37,216 nucleotides of DNA from a bacterium (GTDB taxonomy: Bacteria > Patescibacteriota > Patescibacteriia > UBA1558 > S5-K13): NCBI GenBank assembly GCA_029555085.1, contig JAKPTO010000026.1, positions 1 to 37,216 of the forward strand. Direction: 5' to 3'. Below, one piece after another: positions 16,509 through 25,105 of the stretch (position 1 is its first letter; the number at the start of each line of letters is the position of its first letter). The translations under genes and the position numbers were made by a program. Below the pieces are notes generated by a model that worked only from the letters and a program-made list of their open reading frames with translations, made no database searches and was not told the origin of the DNA.

Positions 16509-17753
16509 TTATTTTTCTAAGCTAATTTTTTTAAATGGTAAATATGCTTGTAAAACTTTTGGAATTTTTATTGAACCGTCTTTTTGCTGAAATTGTTCTA
16601 CTATCGCTGGAAACAAACGGCTAGTTGCAAGCCCTGATGCATTAAGTGTGTGCACAAATTCATTTTTATCTGTCTTTTTATCTTTAAACCTGATATTTCC
16701 TCTTCTCGCCTGATAATCAAGCGCATTTGAGATACTGCTTACTTCTTTATAGTTATTCATACTTGGAATCCAAACCTCTATATCTACTGTCTTGCTCATT
16801 GCCGCACTAGCATCTTCAGCTGCAAGCTGAACTGTTCTAAAATGCAATTCCAATCCTTCCATTAATTTTTCTGCATTGTCTTTTAATTCTTCAAATGATT
16901 TCCATGAATCTTTTGGCTTTGTAAATTGAAACATTTCTATTTTATTGAATTGATGGCCTCTTATCATACCTCTCTCCTCTGTTCTGTATGATCCAGCTTC
17001 GCGCCTAAAACACGGAGAATATGCAAAATATTTAATTGGTAATTTTTTTTCATCGAGTACTTCATCTCTATGATAATTATCAAGCATCATTTCGCTTGTC
17101 GCATTTAAACATAGCCCATCCTCTACCCAAAATAAATCTTCTCTGAATTTTGGTAAATGTCCAGAAGCATAAGCAGATGCTTCGTTTAACATAAATGGCG
17201 GAATTATAAATGTATATTTATTAGCTTTATGAAAATCAATAAAATAATTAAGCAATGCCCACTCTAAAAGCGCTCCATTTCCAGTATAAGCCCAAAAACC
17301 GCTTCCTGATATTTTTACAGCTCTTTCATAATCAATAAGTCCGCATAATTTACAAAGCTCAACATGGTCTTTTATCGGAAAATCAAATTTAGGCTTATCT
17401 TTGTATGTATTTATAACTTTATTATTTTCTTTTCCACCTGGCAGAACATCATCAGCTGGAATATTTGGAAGTTCTGATAATTTCTCCTTAAATTCTTTTT
17501 CTACATTTTCTAAATCTTCATCGAATTTTTTAATTTTTTCACCAAGCTCTCTCATTTTCTTAATGATTTCTTCAGATGGTTTTGTTTTTGAATATTTATT
17601 TCTTTCTGATTTTAACTCATCAGTTTCTTGAATTAATTTTTTTCTTTTGTCGTCTAAACTTATAATAATATCCAAATCAACACTTTCCATTCTTTTTAAA
17701 AGCGCTTTTTTTACTTCCTCTTTTTGTTCTCGTATTTTATTTATATCAAGCAT
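16509..17753 (-). CDS. serS: serine--tRNA ligase, divergent
   Basis: Class II synthetase of 414 residues, usual length, with the N-terminal coiled-coil tRNA-binding arm (about 5-100). The serine-binding TxE loop is T219-S220-E221; motif 2 is CFRREAGSYRTEERGMIRGH (248-267). Several normally conserved segments differ: the usual STGDIG-like region is AAEDAS (311-316), the ISSCSN-like region is VSSISNALDYQARR (338-351), and motif 3 is NASGLATSR (371-379) where GSGLAVGR is usual. The motif 3 arginine is kept, so activity is likely. It starts 13 bases after the cyclophilin stop and ftsQ follows. Confidence 0.93.
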   Translation of the reverse strand: MLDINKIREQKEEVKKALLKRMESVDLDIIISLDDKRKKLIQETDELKSERNKYSKTKPSEEIIKKMRELGEKIKKFDEDLENVEKEFKEKLSELPNIPADDVLPGGKENNKVINTYKDKPKFDFPIKDHVELCKLCGLIDYERAVKISGSGFWAYTGNGALLEWALLNYFIDFHKANKYTFIIPPFMLNEASAYASGHLPKFREDLFWVEDGLCLNATSEMMLDNYHRDEVLDEKKLPIKYFAYSPCFRREAGSYRTEERGMIRGHQFNKIEMFQFTKPKDSWKSFEELKDNAEKLMEGLELHFRTVQLAAEDASAAMSKTVDIEVWIPSMNNYKEVSSISNALDYQARRGNIRFKDKKTDKNEFVHTLNASGLATSRLFPAIVEQFQQKDGSIKIPKVLQAYLPFKKISLEK

Positions 17754-17766
17754 ATAATTTTAATTA

Positions 17767-18453
17767 TTATTTTTCAATTATAATATCTTTTATTTCATCA
17801 CCTTGCTTAATAGAGTTTACAATATTTTGTCCTGATACAACTCGACCAAAAATTGTATGTTTTCCATTTAGCCATGGCGTTTCTAAATGTGTTATAAAAA
17901 TTTGAGATCCGTTTGTATTTGCGCCTGAATTTGCCATAGCAAGAACTCCAGGTTTATCAAATTTTAAATCACCATTAAATTCATCTTCAAATTTATATCC
18001 AGGACCACCGGTTCCTGCAATTGGTAAATTATTTGGATTTTTTTGTGGATCATAAACAAAATCTTTATCTACTGTTCCTTTTGTGTTTGGATCTCCGGTC
18101 TGAATCATAAAATCCTCTATAACTCTATGAAATTTTATTCCTTTATAGAATCCTCTATTTATAAGATAAACAAAATTCCCTACTGTAATAGGGGCTTTGC
18201 TTCCATAAACATCTAGTTTTATGTCGCCTCTATTTGTCTTTATTGTAACATTTATATCTTTATCAAATTTTTCAAATGGATATTGCATTTTATTTTCTAC
18301 CTCGCTCTGTCGAGATGAATTATTTGTTAAATTATTCTTTGCGATATTTTGATTTTGAGTGTTGTCTGTATTATTAATTTCCTGATTGGTATTTTTTATA
18401 GAACACGCAGTCAAGATTAATAAAAGAAAAACAACGACAAATATTTTTTTCAT
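17767..18453 (-). CDS. cyclophilin-type peptidyl-prolyl isomerase, lipoprotein
   Basis: A 228-residue exported isomerase. The N-terminus is a lipoprotein signal with lipobox LTAC, so C17 would be lipidated; a low-complexity asparagine-rich linker (20-55) follows. The cyclophilin domain (about 66-228) keeps the active-site pattern FHRVIEDFMIQTGDP, GSQIFIT and WLNGKHTIFG. A loop insertion after GDPN is like that in other small bacterial cyclophilins. It would assist folding of proteins outside the membrane. The gene is preceded by a palindromic repeat and followed closely by serS. Confidence 0.93.
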   Translation of the reverse strand: MKKIFVVVFLLLILTACSIKNTNQEINNTDNTQNQNIAKNNLTNNSSRQSEVENKMQYPFEKFDKDINVTIKTNRGDIKLDVYGSKAPITVGNFVYLINRGFYKGIKFHRVIEDFMIQTGDPNTKGTVDKDFVYDPQKNPNNLPIAGTGGPGYKFEDEFNGDLKFDKPGVLAMANSGANTNGSQIFITHLETPWLNGKHTIFGRVVSGQNIVNSIKQGDEIKDIIIEK

Positions 18454-18491
18454 AAATTTATTGAGAAAACTTTTACTTGTTTCTACTCCTC

Positions 18492-18571
18492 TTTGTAATC
18501 CTGAATTTATTTCAGAATCTCAAAAATCACCTTTCTATTTTGAGATCCCGGATCAAGTCCGGAATGACAAA
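18492..18571. repeat. GC-rich palindromic intergenic element
   Basis: Two 34-base arms (18492-18525 and 18538-18571) are inverted repeats with 24 matching positions; most mismatches are transitions that still allow G-U pairs in RNA. The right arm contains the inner palindrome CCGGATCAAGTCCGG, much richer in G+C than its surroundings. The motif TCATTCCGGACTTGATCCGG resembles dispersed palindromic elements that I recall from many bacterial genomes. It lies between lysS and the cyclophilin gene, both minus strand. Only one copy is in this window. Confidence 0.7.
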
Positions 18572-18602
18572 TGGGTAAAAATTTTCTTTTTAATGTATTA
18601 AA

Positions 18603-20087
18603 CTAATCCCTAGGTTTCATAAGTGGGAATATCTGACACTCTCTTGCTGATTTATTCATTAAAAATGAAAAAACTCTTTCACTTAATCCAAATCCACAAG
18701 TTGGTGGCATTCCATGTTCAAGCGCTTCTACGAATTCATGATCGTACATTTGCGCTTCATCATCTCCTTCTTTTCTTAACTGTTCTTGTCTCTGAAATCT
18801 TTGCGCTTGATCAATCGGATCATTTAATTCGCTATAACCATTTCCAAGCTCAGACCCAGCTATAATTGGTTGAAATCTCTGAGTTAATCTTCCATCTGTT
18901 TCCAATTTTTTAGCGAGCGGTGAGACAATTTCAGGAACATTTATTAAAAATCCCGGTCCAGACATTTGCTTTCTGCAATATTTTAATAAATTATCAATTG
19001 CCCTTGTAATGTTAAATCCTTTCGTATCATATTCAATTTTCAATTCTTGTAATTTTGATATTATTTGTTTTTCATCAGTTTTTAAAATATCAACCCCTGT
19101 GTATTTCATGATTGTTTCTCTATAATCATATCTTTCCCATTTTTTCCCTAAATCAATATCAAAATTTTTAATCTTAAATTTTAAAGTTCCAAATGTTTCA
19201 TTCGCAACATATTTATACATTTCTTCAACTAATTCCATTCCCATTTCATAATCAGCATAAGCCCAATAAAATTCCATTTGTGTATAATCCTGTAAATGTT
19301 CCGCATCCATTCCTTCGTTTCTAAATTGCCTTCCTATTTCAAAAGTTTTATCATATCCTGCAACCATAAGCTTTTTTTGCCATAATTCTCCGGTAGAAAT
19401 TCTCAAATACACATCAACATCAAGTGCGTTGTGGTGAGTTATAAATGGTCTTGCATCAGCACCTCCGGTTGTTATTTCAAGTGCTGGTGTTTCTACTTCT
19501 AAAAATCCACGATCTAATAAAAATTTTCTTAATGCATTCCAAAACTTTGATCTTTTTATAAACATGTCTTTTATTTCTGGATTGCACAATATATCTAAAT
19601 ATCTTTTTCTTAATCTTTCTTCCTCATCTTTAAATCCGTGCCATTTTTCCGGAAGCGGTCTTAAAGTTTTTGTAAGAAGCTTCCAGTCAGAAACCATTAC
19701 GCTTTTTTCACCTTTGTGAGTTACAAAACAATTTCCATTAATTTCTAAAAAATCTCCGATATCAATCAAATCTACAAATTGTTTATATTTTTCATCTCCA
19801 ATTTCTTTTTTTGAGAACGCTATTTGAATCGCGCTTGTCCCATCTTGAATTTGAGCAAATGTTAAATTTCCATGACTTCTTATACTTCTAATACGCCCCA
19901 CAATAAAAAATTTCTTATTACTTTTTTCTAATTCTTCAAAGTCGGATAAAACAGACGAAATTTCAAAATCTCTCCTTGCTTTTGCTGGATATGGATCAAT
20001 TCCCAATTCTCTTATTTTATTAAGCCTTTGTACTCTAATATCATATTCATCGCTTGGATTTATTTCTTTTTTGATGTCTTGTTTCAT
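18603..20087 (-). CDS. lysS: lysine--tRNA ligase (class II)
   Basis: Class IIb synthetase of 494 residues. The OB-fold anticodon-binding domain spans about 60-140; class II motif 2 contains GRQFRNEGM (252-260), and MEFYWAYADY (271-280) and GSELGNGYSELNDP are LysRS signatures. Motif 3 reads GFGLSER (465-471), one residue shorter than the usual GLGIGIDR form and with Glu for Asp. The arginine is kept. The promoter is probably TATAAT at 20149-20154 on the minus strand, giving a leader of about 55 nt that contains a small CTGTT/AACAG hairpin. Confidence 0.95.
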   Translation of the reverse strand: MKQDIKKEINPSDEYDIRVQRLNKIRELGIDPYPAKARRDFEISSVLSDFEELEKSNKKFFIVGRIRSIRSHGNLTFAQIQDGTSAIQIAFSKKEIGDEKYKQFVDLIDIGDFLEINGNCFVTHKGEKSVMVSDWKLLTKTLRPLPEKWHGFKDEEERLRKRYLDILCNPEIKDMFIKRSKFWNALRKFLLDRGFLEVETPALEITTGGADARPFITHHNALDVDVYLRISTGELWQKKLMVAGYDKTFEIGRQFRNEGMDAEHLQDYTQMEFYWAYADYEMGMELVEEMYKYVANETFGTLKFKIKNFDIDLGKKWERYDYRETIMKYTGVDILKTDEKQIISKLQELKIEYDTKGFNITRAIDNLLKYCRKQMSGPGFLINVPEIVSPLAKKLETDGRLTQRFQPIIAGSELGNGYSELNDPIDQAQRFQRQEQLRKEGDDEAQMYDHEFVEALEHGMPPTCGFGLSERVFSFLMNKSARECQIFPLMKPRD

Positions 20088-20148
20088 AAATAATATTTAA
20101 TAATGTTAATAAAACTAAAAATTGCTGTTTATAACAGATTTTAATATA

Positions 20149-20154
20149 ATTATA
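20149..20154 (-). promoter_or_regulatory. -10 box of lysS
   Basis: On the minus strand GGGTATAAT contains a perfect TATAAT. The leader to the ATG at 20087 is about 55 nt and includes an inverted repeat at 20124-20136 (CTGTT, TAT, AACAG). Confidence 0.5.
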
Positions 20155-20199
20155 CCCACTAAAATGATTAAAATCAACCTCGAAGGTTGTTTTCTATAC

Positions 20200-20228
20200 T
20201 TCACACTTCTTCCTTTATAATCTATACT
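20200..20228 (+). promoter_or_regulatory. promoter of priA, leaderless
   Basis: TTCACA (20200-20205) and TATACT (20223-20228) are separated by 17 bases, and the -10 ends 6 bases before the ATG at 20235. A second TATAAT overlaps at 20216. No ribosome binding site is visible. Confidence 0.6.
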
Positions 20229-20234
20229 TAAATT

Positions 20235-22082
20235 ATGAAGTATGCACTCGTAAAACCCCTTATAAAACTCAAAAAAGGTCTAAATTTACTTGATTATAGT
20301 ATTCCTGGGGCATTATCCGAAAACTTAAAAATAGGCCAATTAGTTGAAATTCCGTTTAGAAATTCGTCTAAATTTGGAATTATTTTTGATATAAAAAACG
20401 AAACACAAGAAAACATAAAAATAAAAGATATTTTAAAAATTTCAAACCAAAATCCCATCATATCAGAAAACCAGATAAAATTTTATAAATGGTTTTGTGA
20501 TTATAATTTTTCTTCTTTAAACTTTTTAAACAACATCATTCCTCTACCGATGAAGAATAAAATAAAAGAGAAAGACGAAAAATTTTTTATTTATAAAACC
20601 CCCTTTAAATTAAAAAACATAAACTCTTCTATTTTAGAAAATAAACAGTTTATTTTTAAACATAATTTTTTCGATGAAAAACTAACGCTTATAAAAAATA
20701 CTATTGATAAAAATTTTAAAAATAAAAAGATAACTTTAATAATTTGTCCTACAAAAATTCACATTGAAAAAATCCTCTCCTCTCTTTTAAATTTTTACAC
20801 GGAAAAAGATTATAGAATTATCACAGGATTAACACATTTATCAAAATTAAAACACAACGAGATTTGGAATTCTATAAAAAATAATAAATTAAGATTTATA
20901 ATTGGAACAAAAATATCGATTTTTTATCCGATGGAAAACACTAAAACAATAATAATTGACGAATCAGAAAATGAAAATTTAAATCAAATTGATATAAATC
21001 CAAGATTTGAATTTTTACCAAATGTTTTAGAGCTTTCAAAAATAAATAATTCACAAATAATTTTTACCACATACTCACCAAACGCTTATTTATACAATTT
21101 AGCAAAAGAAAAACAATTGAAATTATTAGAAACAAAAGAAAAAGTTAATACTGAAATTTCTGTGCTCGATATGAGTACAAAATACTTTGAAAATTATTTA
21201 CATTTTTTTACAGAGGAAGAGGTTAAAAATAATCAAAAAATATTATTTTTATTAAATAAAAAAGGTTATAGTAAAAATTTAAAATGTCGTGATTGTAATT
21301 TTGTTTTTAGATGTGAAAAATGTAATTCTGTATTATCTATAAAAAATGAAAAACTACATTGTTACAATTGTGAAAAATCATTTGATGCGCCAATTACTTG
21401 CCCAAATTGTAATGGCGCAAAATTTAATAATTATGGAGTTGGAACAGAACAATTTACAAAAATTATAAAAAACAATTTTCAAAACAAAAAAGTAATAACA
21501 ATAGATAAAGATAATTATAAAAATTTAAAATTAACCAATCAGAGCGATATTGTCGTTGCGACAAGAATAATTATTGATTATATAAAAGAAAATGAATATG
21601 ATCTTATTGTAATTCCGTTTTCACATCAATTTTTAAATAATAACTTTGATTCAAATGAAGATTTTTTTGAACTCATCGCAAAATTAATCTCCCTAAAGCC
21701 AAAAAAAATTATCGTACAATGTATTGGTGAGCAAAAAATTCATGAATACATTAGAAATAATAATTATAAATCCATGATTGAGGATGAACTGAATATGAGA
21801 AAACTTTTAAAATATCCTCCATTCGAAAATATATTAAAAATTACAATAAAAGATAAAGATAAATCAATGCTTGATAAAAAAACAAATGAATTGTATGATA
21901 AAATTAAATTAAATATTGGAAATAATGTAGATTTATTAGAGATTGTTGATAAAAACACAAAAGTCCGCTCTTTTTACATGAAATACATATTATTAAAATA
22001 TAAAGATGAAAGCGATATTTCAAGTATAAAAAAATTATTAAATGAATTTGATATAATAGAAAAAAATTATTTTAAACTATGA
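20235..22082 (+). CDS. priA: PriA-like replication restart protein without a functional helicase site
   Basis: A 615-residue PriA homologue, shorter than the usual ~730. The N-terminal 3' DNA-binding domain spans about 1-105 and the zinc region has all eight cysteines (C351, C354, C360, C363, C376, C379, C389, C392). The ATPase core is degenerate: no GxxGSGKT Walker A is found where expected (about 138-155), the DEEH box is DESEN (242-246), and the GRAGR motif VI is absent from the C-terminal region (about 450-490). It therefore probably acts as a structural loader rather than a translocating helicase. It overlaps def by ATGA, keeping the common priA-def-fmt order. Confidence 0.9.
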   Translation: MKYALVKPLIKLKKGLNLLDYSIPGALSENLKIGQLVEIPFRNSSKFGIIFDIKNETQENIKIKDILKISNQNPIISENQIKFYKWFCDYNFSSLNFLNNIIPLPMKNKIKEKDEKFFIYKTPFKLKNINSSILENKQFIFKHNFFDEKLTLIKNTIDKNFKNKKITLIICPTKIHIEKILSSLLNFYTEKDYRIITGLTHLSKLKHNEIWNSIKNNKLRFIIGTKISIFYPMENTKTIIIDESENENLNQIDINPRFEFLPNVLELSKINNSQIIFTTYSPNAYLYNLAKEKQLKLLETKEKVNTEISVLDMSTKYFENYLHFFTEEEVKNNQKILFLLNKKGYSKNLKCRDCNFVFRCEKCNSVLSIKNEKLHCYNCEKSFDAPITCPNCNGAKFNNYGVGTEQFTKIIKNNFQNKKVITIDKDNYKNLKLTNQSDIVVATRIIIDYIKENEYDLIVIPFSHQFLNNNFDSNEDFFELIAKLISLKPKKIIVQCIGEQKIHEYIRNNNYKSMIEDELNMRKLLKYPPFENILKITIKDKDKSMLDKKTNELYDKIKLNIGNNVDLLEIVDKNTKVRSFYMKYILLKYKDESDISSIKKLLNEFDIIEKNYFKL

Positions 22083-22573
22083 TAGTAAAATATCCAAATA
22101 AAATTCTCAGGACAAAACTCAATGAAGTTTCTGATTTTTCATCTCCAAACTTAAGATCAATAATTAGAAAAATGAAAAATAATATGATTAAATATGATGG
22201 AATCGGAATCGCCGCGAATCAAATTGGAATAAACATGAAAATTATTGTAATTAACTCTAAAGAAGGTCCTAAAGAATTTATAAATCCAAAAATTATAAAA
22301 AGATCTTTTGTAAAATCAAAATCTATTGAGGGTTGTTTATCATTCCCCGGAATAAGTGGCAAAGCAAAAAGACACAAAACAATAACAGTAGAATATCAAA
22401 CTCTAAACGGTGAGAAAAAAAATATTTGCGTATCTGGACTTTACTCGTTTGTATTTCAACATGAAATAGATCACATAAATGGAATAATTTTTACAGATAG
22501 ATTGTATAAATTTACAGAAGGTAAAAAATTATTTAAAGAATTACAAAAGCAAGCAAAATTAGATGAAAAATAA
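22079..22573 (+). CDS. def: peptide deformylase
   Basis: A 164-residue metalloenzyme that removes the N-formyl group from new proteins. All three motifs are present: GIGIAANQ (41-48), EGCLS (84-88) with metal ligand C86, and HEIDH (128-132). The gene starts within the priA stop (ATGA) and fmt starts 11 bases before its end, so the three genes are translationally coupled. The pairing with fmt is functionally logical, since one adds and the other removes the formyl group. Confidence 0.97.
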   Translation: MIVKYPNKILRTKLNEVSDFSSPNLRSIIRKMKNNMIKYDGIGIAANQIGINMKIIVINSKEGPKEFINPKIIKRSFVKSKSIEGCLSFPGISGKAKRHKTITVEYQTLNGEKKNICVSGLYSFVFQHEIDHINGIIFTDRLYKFTEGKKLFKELQKQAKLDEK

Positions 22574-23483
22574 TATAATATTTTTTGGTTCAGATATAAA
22601 TGCAAAAAATTTATTAGAAAAATTAGTAAATTCTAATTTTAATATTTGTCTTACAATTACAAAATCAGAGAAAAAAACAGGGCGTGAAAAAAAACAAAAT
22701 CCCGTTAAATTATTTTGCGTAGAAAAAAATATAAACTTTCTGGAAATTGATAAAATTGAAAAAAATCATATTAAAATAATAAAATCGCATAATCCTGATG
22801 TTGGAATTTTACTTGCTTATGGAGTTCTTATTCCACAAAATGTTATAGATTTATTTACTTATGGCATTATAAATATCCATCCATCAATGCTTCCAAAGTA
22901 TCGCGGATCTTCTCCCATACAAAGCGCGCTTTTAAATGGAGATTCGGAAACCGGTGTAAGTGTAATGCTTTTATCAAAAAAAATGGATGCTGGTCCAATA
23001 ATAGCTCAACAAAAATTAAAAATAGAAAAATCTGATAACTATTCTGATCTATCAAAAAAATTATTTAATTTGGGAATTGAATTATTACTACAAAATCTAG
23101 AAAAATATTTAAAACAAGAAATAATCCCAACTCCACAAAATGAAGAACAAAAAACAATTACAAAAATGATTGAGAAATCCGATGGACTTATAAACTGGGA
23201 AACAAATGCTAAAGATATATTTAACAAAATTCGCGCTTTTGAATTGTGGCCAGGAGCATACACAAAATTTAATGGAAAGATATTAAAGATAATTGAAGCT
23301 GATTTTGAGGAAAAAATTACTGAAAATAAAATCGGAAAAGTATTTATTGAAAGTGATAAAGTTTTCATACAGTGCAAAAACTCAGTTCTTGAATTAAAAA
23401 AAGTACAACTTGAAGGTAAATCAAGTTGTGATATAAAATCTTTTATAAATGGTTATAGAAATTTTGTTGGAAGTATATTATAA
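22563..23483 (+). CDS. fmt: methionyl-tRNA formyltransferase
   Basis: A 306-residue enzyme that formylates initiator Met-tRNA using 10-formyltetrahydrofolate. The catalytic core has LLAYGVLIP (79-87), INIHPSMLPKYRGSSPIQSA (98-117) with the catalytic asparagine and histidine, and a later aspartate in KKMDAGPI. The C-terminal OB-like domain begins around 205 with INWETNAKDIFNKIRAFELW. It overlaps def by 11 bases and ends before a terminator shared with the convergent GT2 gene. Confidence 0.96.
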   Translation: MKNNIIFFGSDINAKNLLEKLVNSNFNICLTITKSEKKTGREKKQNPVKLFCVEKNINFLEIDKIEKNHIKIIKSHNPDVGILLAYGVLIPQNVIDLFTYGIINIHPSMLPKYRGSSPIQSALLNGDSETGVSVMLLSKKMDAGPIIAQQKLKIEKSDNYSDLSKKLFNLGIELLLQNLEKYLKQEIIPTPQNEEQKTITKMIEKSDGLINWETNAKDIFNKIRAFELWPGAYTKFNGKILKIIEADFEEKITENKIGKVFIESDKVFIQCKNSVLELKKVQLEGKSSCDIKSFINGYRNFVGSIL

Positions 23484-23501
23484 AAATATATTTAAAATTA
23501 T

Positions 23502-23524
23502 AAGACATTATTTATGTCTTTTTT
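23502..23524 (+). terminator. intrinsic terminator after fmt
   Basis: AAGACA and TGTCTT arms around a TTATTTA loop run into T6. The right arm overlaps the last codons and stop of the convergent GT2 gene ending at 23512. Confidence 0.75.
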
Positions 23525-25032
23525 GTTACCTGAAATCCTAATCTATATTTTCCACCAAGCATAAGCCTTGTCTGTGCCTCAAGTGCTGGAATAGAGCCAA
23601 AAAATATCATTGTAAATGGAAATAAAATCCATTGTATGGCCATAATAGGATAAACAAGCCAAGAAACATTTTTTGGCTTTTTAGGTAAAAAGAAAAAATT
23701 TAAAGAAGCGATTGCAAAAATTCCAGTCATTCCAAATTGCATTATATATTTTAATAAAATAGGAGCATTGTGAATTATCACATCATAATGAATTTTCATA
23801 TCTGCAACAAAAATTGGCAATTTTCCCATTGTAAGAATTAATATTGGTAATGTTGCCCAACTGTAAGTTCCCTCTGCTTGATTAAATAAATATTTAAATT
23901 TTTGCGCAAAAGGAATTTTTTTATTTGGTATAAGTTTAGTCATCATCCACGGAAAATGCTCGACTCCCCAACCCCATCGTCTAATTTGAATGTATTGATT
24001 TTTCAATGATTCAAAAAAATTTCCAAGATCAACTGTTTGCATTGAAACAGGTGTGTACATAGGACAAACTCTATAATTACCATTAAAATGATTTAGCGCG
24101 TGCAAAAATATACGAGTATCCTCTGTTACAATATCTCTTGGATGAAATCCAACCTCAACAAGCGCCTTAAAACTCATACTATGAGAAGAAAAAGTAAATA
24201 ATCTTTCAGGTCTTGATAAATCAGTTAACAGCCAATATGTTGTTGAATGCGCTACAACTCTAATAATTGGATTTGACTTCCAAACATTGTTGTTAAATAA
24301 TACTAATGGTTGATAGCTGAATCTCTCTGGATTATCCATTGTTAAATATTTATAAGTCAAACAATTAAAATATTGTTTATCTGGCCAGGTCTCTATATCA
24401 AACATTGAAATTATAACTTTTGAAATATCAATATTTTTTTCTAAAAAATACTTATACATTTCTGTTCCTATGTGATACATATTCGAACCTTTTCCTGGAA
24501 TTTCTCCAGGGATGCCTCTTGGATGAACTGTTACTACTATATCTTTAAATTTCCCGTCAAATTCAGATTTAATTTTTTCAGCAATTTTTAGAAAATTGTC
24601 CTTATCGCCTTCTTCACCGCCTAATGTTATAATCATCTTATCTTTATCATAATCAGACTCTATTAATTTATCAAAAGTGTCTTTCACTACACTATATGGC
24701 TCCTTGTATGTAGGAAGCGCTACCAAATGAATATAATTTTCCCAATTTTTACAAGCCAATCTTTTTGCTCTCCAGTCAATTCTCTTAGCTTTCATATACT
24801 TAAACCAAGAACTTAAAAGAAAAATAAACATATAATAAATCCTTACAACCCAATAAACATCAAGTACTATTATAAAATAAATTCCCCAAATTGGTTTCGC
24901 TATAGCAATTACAATGCAAAAAATTAAAGTAAACCAAGCTGCAAAACCGGGCATAATTTCGTATATTCTAAGTTGCACATAATCGCGTTTATCCTCCTTA
25001 ACTCTCAATATTTTTAGTAGCATTTTTATCAT
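23512..25032 (-). CDS. membrane-bound family 2 glycosyltransferase
   Basis: A processive-type GT2 protein related in layout to cellulose synthase-like enzymes. It has two or three N-terminal membrane helices, a cytoplasmic catalytic domain (from HLVALPTYKEP) with the likely nucleotide-sugar acidic motif FDIETWPD, a TEDTR catalytic aspartate segment, the acceptor motif QIRRWGWG, and several C-terminal membrane helices. I placed the start at the ATG at 25032. The longest frame begins at 25149, but that would overlap the start of the divergent gene at 25106, whose N-terminus is convincing; ATG 25023 is a close alternative. Product and sugar are unknown. Confidence 0.85.
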   Translation of the reverse strand: MIKMLLKILRVKEDKRDYVQLRIYEIMPGFAAWFTLIFCIVIAIAKPIWGIYFIIVLDVYWVVRIYYMFIFLLSSWFKYMKAKRIDWRAKRLACKNWENYIHLVALPTYKEPYSVVKDTFDKLIESDYDKDKMIITLGGEEGDKDNFLKIAEKIKSEFDGKFKDIVVTVHPRGIPGEIPGKGSNMYHIGTEMYKYFLEKNIDISKVIISMFDIETWPDKQYFNCLTYKYLTMDNPERFSYQPLVLFNNNVWKSNPIIRVVAHSTTYWLLTDLSRPERLFTFSSHSMSFKALVEVGFHPRDIVTEDTRIFLHALNHFNGNYRVCPMYTPVSMQTVDLGNFFESLKNQYIQIRRWGWGVEHFPWMMTKLIPNKKIPFAQKFKYLFNQAEGTYSWATLPILILTMGKLPIFVADMKIHYDVIIHNAPILLKYIMQFGMTGIFAIASLNFFFLPKKPKNVSWLVYPIMAIQWILFPFTMIFFGSIPALEAQTRLMLGGKYRLGFQVTKKT

Positions 25033-25105
25033 AAAAAGTGTAATATTAATAATATTAATCAATATATCAATACTATCTATTTTACAACAAAAAATCAACC
25101 CTAGT

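Noticed and set aside
18386-18601. Plus-strand frame of 71 codons across the palindromic element
   Set aside because: It is antisense to the cyclophilin signal peptide region and then runs through the repeat; no protein-like features or promoter.
20171-20194. AACCT/AGGTT hairpin with A and T flanks between lysS and priA
   Set aside because: It looks like a small bidirectional terminator, but it lies between two divergent genes where termination makes little sense; it may be an operator, and the evidence is too thin for a feature.
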